Part shown: piece after piece, positions 58,771 through 64,000 of the stretch
How the letters are laid out: the number at the start of each line of letters is the position of its first letter
Position numbering within the stretch: the first letter of the stretch is position 1
From: Apostichopus japonicus
Lineage: Eukaryota > Echinodermata > Holothuroidea > Aspidochirotida > Stichopodidae
Direction: 5' to 3'
NCBI RefSeq assembly: GCF_037975245.1
Contig: NC_092563.1
Coordinates: 15,393,094-15,457,093 of the forward strand
DNA: 64,000 bases
Position numbers and translations under genes: made by a program
Notes under the pieces: model-generated
Database searches by the model: none
Told to the model about the DNA's origin: nothing
Seen by the model: the letters and a program-made list of their open reading frames with translations, nothing else

Positions 58771-61700
58771 CACATGAGGAAGATTAACTTGGGTCACATG
58801 TGTGTACTGCTCTGTAGTATTTTAGTATTTGAAGTTTGGCGTAATATGTGACCATACTGCTTCTAGCTGGCTCAGAAGTAATGTGAAAGTTAACCTTGGT
58901 AATGTAACTTAAATAATAATGCCACAATACACTACACTGCGCTAGTGAGTCACATGTACACAACACTGGTCTTGCCCAGCTAACACCTGAGAACGTAATC
59001 TCAAAGATTTTGAAGTATTTACCGGCCAATAACTCAGTCGAGCAACACCGTTCGTGAAGATCTGGCCTAGGTAACAATTATGAATAAAAGGGCATCAATT
59101 GGGAATAATATGCGTGACTAATGCAAGTGCAATTATCAGTGCCATGAATGAAAAAGGGACAAAAAACAACAAAGGAAATCCTATAATTGAAGCCAGTCTT
59201 CACAGTTGTTAGGAAAGCTAAGGCCTGTCTGTGCTTTTAAACTACAAGAGCCACAACTCTTACACCTGTAAAATAGAGTTGAAACTCCTTCACAAGATAA
59301 CCGTCATATGAAACGATAAGAAATCCATCACTCTAACAAATAACACCTGAGGCATTAAACCACTACATGGTCATAATGTCAGAGCAACATGTAATTAATT
59401 TCTCATATTAAATTCCATCTTCTCCTACCTCTCTTGGCTTCTCCCTCCTCCCAAAGAACTCAAATGCTATCCTTTTAGTATTCAAAAGATCTAAAGAAAG
59501 TTAATTTTCGGATTTGTTTCAGGTATAAAAATTCAGATAAATTTCAGGTGGTACTACCACAGTCGCATTGGGGGTTTGTTTTGATTGAGGAAGCGCTCAA
59601 TATTTATATGTACAGGAACATTCATAAGAGTACACATAAAGGGATTGACCCCTTGGGTTTTAATGATGTGATGGTTTATCTCAACTGGTTGTGTTGACAG
59701 TCCAAAGGGGATTAATTTGTCAACATGGTACATTCATGTACTGAATGTCAGTCATCAGATCAGGAATACAGCTTATAGGGATGGATGGATGGCTTTGATT
59801 TCCACCCTCCTCCTACTTCCCCCCTTCCACCCCCCACCACCTCCCTTGCATTGTTCTGCCACATATCAGACAAGCTACTGCTCCCGACTTTGATGTGACT
59901 TTATAGCGGTAACAAACGCACGAAACGGTCCAGAGATTCATGATGACGAGGGGTAATCATGTAATAACCTTAAATTATATCCAGTTTAAAAAACGTGACT
60001 TGTTTATGATACCTTGGTATGCTTTGATCACCGAAAGGTGTGTTGCTGGTAACATCTTTATTAATCGTTTGCAAGAGATATATTGTAGCCGAGGATCAAG
60101 TGATACCGCCATATGTCCGAACGATTCAGGTTGGGGTGGGGGGGGGGGCAGTAGGTGCAAGGCTGAATGTTTCTTGTAAAAAGACAGAGATATTAGTGTT
60201 AAATCTCATTGGTGCAAACAGTACAGTAGTGTATCCAGTTTATGACGAGGAGCTGTCCAGTTAACGACCAATCACTCTCATGTATGTAATGATTTAATTA
60301 CAGAGAGAAGGTTGTGCACCTTGGAAATTGGGTGTGTATGAGATAGCTTAGTTTACATGCATGGTCACTCACTTTAAAAAAAATAATAATAATAATAATA
60401 AAACAATTGATGTCATATAGAGACATAGACTAACTGCTCCATATATGCATATCTGCATAGTGTAGTTGTAGGTGAGAATAGCAATGATACTTGTTAACCC
60501 TTTAGCTTGCATTTTGAATTAGCAAGCCTCTTACAGAGTGCATTTACTATAAAATACAATATTGCAAATTATGCCAAATGGTTCAAGTAAAAACATTTTC
60601 ACAGCATTCATTGAACACTTGCTAAGAATAGAGAAAGAGGTGATTTTGTTGGATTTTACAAATTTTGACGTGAGCATGTAGAATAGAAGCTAACAAATAT
60701 TGTCAATGTCAACTCAAAAAGCAGCTTTAAGCTAAACTTCAACAAACCGTTTCCCATAACCACTGACTGGATGGGGGAGGGGGTGGGGTGTGGGGGCGAA
60801 TGTCGTTTATGACTATGATAGCTCATAGAATGATACAGCTAGACATATATAGTACACGGTTCTGTTGAAAAAAATCATTCTGAGATATTCATTTTGTTGA
60901 AATCATTTAAGCTGTACTTTTTAAAGGGAGGTGATGATGTCATCGTATTAAAAGAAATGAAGAGCTGTTAAATTACTTTATGCGATTGAAGACTAGACTT
61001 GATGATGGGTGTTCAATGTCCTGCCTGCCTTTAAATCATTATTGGCGGTATAAAGTCGGGCCAATAAATTTTCAAGATACGTCATCAATCTGCGTCATGA
61101 ACTATTAATGATTTCTTTTTTAAAGTCAATTTGAGATATCCGCCGTTCCGTTGTTTACAACCGCTAAAAACCTTATAACTTGTTGCCCAGCTGTTGCAGA
61201 CAACAGAGTATTACGGGTCCTTCCAAGCGTGACGCTAAAGCTATTGTCGTTAAACTCGACTTCATTGTAAACAAAAATATACAATGCATCTGACCTGTTA
61301 CTGACATTGGCAAAGAGGAAACCAAGAGGTATTAAAATGATTCATTTAAATTTTTCCAAGGTTGCGTCAGTCAGAATGGAACGGAAGCCACTGTTTTGCT
61401 CTGGTGCATTGTTTAAGAAAAGCCCAGATTAACGCAGTATGGGTTCAGAAACCGTAATGACAGTCCCTACGCCCCCCTCCTCATCCCCTGGTATAAAAGA
61501 ATTAAATTTACCAACCTTGAAATGAAGATGTGGATTAAGTGTCCAGTTGGCCCTTGGCTAATACAGTTCACACACACACATATTCGCAGACAATGCCAAT
61601 CGAATAGAATAAAGACAATAATCGCCTATTTTTGTGTAACTTTTTCATAGAAAATTTATTCACGCTGTGATATTTGTGAGTCTATTTAATTTAACAGTCA

Positions 61701-63893
61701 GTTGACACCGATGTCATGTTGAGTAGGACAATATAGTTTGATGACTAAACTTGAATTATCTTATAAAAACAAAAAATACAGTTCATAAAAAAAAAACGTA
61801 CCAAATCTTTTCTAAATATTTACGTTAAAGTTTTACGTTTGGAATTGTGAATCGAGACGATAATTCAAAGTGTTTTAGCAGCTAAATTTGTGTTATATCA
61901 TTCACACACAGTGAAGACGGGAGTGTAGTACAGACAAGAATCAACTGATCGCAAACTTGAGTCTGGTGTTCGGAATCGTCATGATTCGTCATAAATTTAC
62001 GTGGCAACAGCTTCAGCAAATTAATTGTATGAAATCACAACAAAGGAGCAATGATAGTCTATTTGTTATAAGGATAACAATTGTTATTGCAAAACGAATA
62101 GTTCAGCCAAACAAAAGCCACTTTGAAGTCTTGAAAGTAATTTAACCTGACAGTTGTATGTATCACTGGGCAGTCCCAAACTCCTGAGTTGGTAGTTTCT
62201 ATGAAACAAATGTGTGTTGTTTTATTGCAATGTTTTTATGTTTTTTAATACCCTCCCAAGGGATGCATAACCACTCAGTGTCAAATGTAAAGGGTAAACT
62301 GCTTCTATGCTTTGTATTACATTCCATACCTGGGTTAAGATATTATTGTATCTTTGAATTGATGCATTATAGCATGAAACCACATGTTAGCATAATTAAA
62401 TCAACAATGCCAGACATTGACAAGTTAACTATTGTTTGCTATCGTTGAGTTCCCATTTTAGTCCCCAAAAGGAGATGTTATCATCATGAATGCTAACAGG
62501 ATGACTCATAAATGTTAGCCCTAGAATATCTTTCTCATGATGAAGGGCGGGGGAGGGGGGGGGAGGAACTCAAAGGGCACCACCCATAAACAAGTCTCTG
62601 GTGGTTGAATGAAATGCACATTTGTTATAAGTTGAAAAGTTCATTTAGGGAATGTTGGCAAGTTTTGAAATTAAACATAAAAGGAATGAAAACTGTAGAT
62701 TTTACTTTTGACGTCAACTCTCTTTACTTTTCTCCTGCTTTTAAAACAATGTTACAAACTTTGGAATGGCAGATTCAGAACAAGGGTTAGTCGAGTTGCA
62801 GTGAGCAAAACATTGTCGTGGATCGTTTTGTAAGCTGCTGTTAGATTGGAATGATTTCATACACAGGAGACAGAACAGTAAGGAGCGTTGGTATTACTGA
62901 ATTACCCAAACCAGTTACAAGCTGGGGTAGAGTGGGTGGGTGTTGTGACCCAATGTGTCGTATTGTTATAATGTTTAATGTTTAATACATAACATGTTCA
63001 TGTACATGTTCTGAAGCGGTGTAGTAAAAGAGACACATACAGTAATAGGTCTGAGCCAGCCATCTCAAAACCGACAATAGGATTAGGGAAATTCCCTTTG
63101 TCTCTGAGAGATTGTCGGCGAGACAGTTTCATGGTAAAGGTATTGGTATCGTCTAACCTGTACCATTGTCTATCTATATGCCATTGACAATTTTCATTTT
63201 AAAGTTGAAGGGAGGGGGAAAAATTTTTTTTAAAAATATGGAACGCATGAAATAAGTTGCCTTGTAATATATTATGATTACATGTTCTGTGATCGAAACG
63301 TCAGGCCAACTTACTTTACACATTCTATGACACAGGCTCTCTATTGGATAAGCAGTTTGCTAACAGTTTAATTTGATCATGATTACATGTTCTGTAAGAA
63401 ATGTTCCAAACTTTCAATATTCTAGATGCAAGCTGAAAGTACGAATCATATTGAGCAGTTTAAAGTTACCTTGACTAGCTGCGGTTAAGTACTCAACTAG
63501 CAGAGTGCACACTTGTTTGCCCAGTAGTGGATAACTATATACCCGTGATATTCCTTTGATCTACAACAGCACTTGTTCATAATATATATATAGAGCTGTG
63601 TGATCTATTGAACTCAATTATTCTTTTTTTATTACAGTTGCTTTTTCAATTAAATGCTATCCAGGTGGGCTTCCAGTTTTCTTTTCAAAATTGTATTCTA
63701 TTCAGGAAGATACTATTGTCTGGTGTTACAAAAGAATCTTTTAATTAGGTGCTCGCAATGACTTATCGTGTCGTAGTAGGGGTCCAGATCGGTACTCAGT
63801 GACTCGTGCAAAAGTCGATCGGTGTTTTGATAATATCTTGAGTCTTTGTTTTTCTTTCTTTGAGTATTTAGTTTCTTTTGTTATTAATTTTAG
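58771..63893. other. Non-coding sequence up to the right-edge exon candidate
   Basis: No exon is supported. An (AAT)n-like microsatellite lies at about 60381-60402. A moderately CpG-rich interval lies at about 61070-61260. G-rich tracts are near 60775-60797 and 62546-62565. A diverged relative of the hammerhead-like repeat is at 63287-63325. Confidence 0.5.
60381..60402. repeat. (AAT)n microsatellite
   Basis: Six to seven AAT/ATA units, short and uninterrupted. Confidence 0.9.
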
Positions 63894-64000
63894 ATGCAGG
63901 TTTTAAGTGGGATCATCTGGACGACGTCAAGTCTGGCTGCCGGCGTGCTCCTATTTAAAGCGGTACAAAAGGTTTCCACCTCCCCCGGAATGCTTCAGCA
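63894..64000 (+). CDS. Candidate exon running to the window edge (partial)
   Basis: It is preceded by a pyrimidine-rich tract and acceptor (ttcttttgttattaattttag, AG at 63892-63893), and base composition turns abruptly CpG-rich. Two frames are possible. In phase with the exon at 55575 (one carried base), it encodes 21 residues beginning DAGFKWDHLDD, with a stop at 63956-63958, i.e. a C-terminal exon. Alternatively, in phase 0 it is open to the edge, starting MQVLSGIIW with a hydrophobic stretch. The sequence beyond the edge would decide. Family not recognised. Confidence 0.42.
   Translation, partial: MQVLSGIIWTTSSLAAGVLLFKAVQKVSTSPGMLQ

Noticed and set aside
1-64000. CRISPR array, bacterial operon, prophage or rRNA gene
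   Set aside because: No regularly spaced identical short repeats, no long ORFs, no rRNA-like segments; the 84-bp array at 54 kb is a contiguous minisatellite without unique spacers.

Overview
The window is animal nuclear DNA that is almost entirely non-coding: AT-rich intronic or intergenic sequence packed with short non-autonomous transposons. There are no long ORFs, operons or bacterial-type genes. tRNA-derived SINEs, hAT-type and TTAA-type miniature elements, dinucleotide repeats, many G/C homopolymers and GT-AG-bounded coding pieces point to a metazoan. The repeat style suggests a marine invertebrate, perhaps an echinoderm, but nothing in the sequence fixes the species.

Layout. 1-22.3 kb is CpG-poor and repeat-rich. 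It holds five of the six copies of a ~370-bp TTAA-bounded MITE ('MITE-1'), both SINE families, a 1.65-kb hAT-like element (11444-13090), a 2.2-kb hAT-like element (19271-21463) with a younger hAT MITE nested inside, and two further TTAA-type elements. 22.8-33.4 kb is visibly richer in CpG and looks intergenic; it holds a strong fold-back element, three more hAT MITEs and a degenerate tandem repeat. At 33405 a gene starts on the + strand. Exon 1 has an in-frame upstream stop, an ATG in good context, a hydrophobic segment and a consensus donor; exon 2 (33843-33988) follows in phase. I do not recognise the protein family.

Downstream of 34 kb the sequence is CpG-poor again, consistent with a long methylated gene body. 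It contains weaker exon candidates (47828-47898, 55575-55629, and one entering the right edge at 63894), an 84-bp minisatellite, a G-rich VNTR, three copies of a hairpin-bearing repeat within 7 kb, a hammerhead-like Penelope-type remnant and a possible decayed transposase fragment.

The best-supported results are transposon biology read from target-site duplications: two hAT MITEs with perfect 8-bp duplications, a MITE-1 insertion into a SINE whose empty counterpart lies 24 kb away, and two TTAA elements abutting on one shared TTAA. I found no convincing new multi-gene system. The most open biological questions are the unidentified secreted or membrane protein gene and the hammerhead-like motif.
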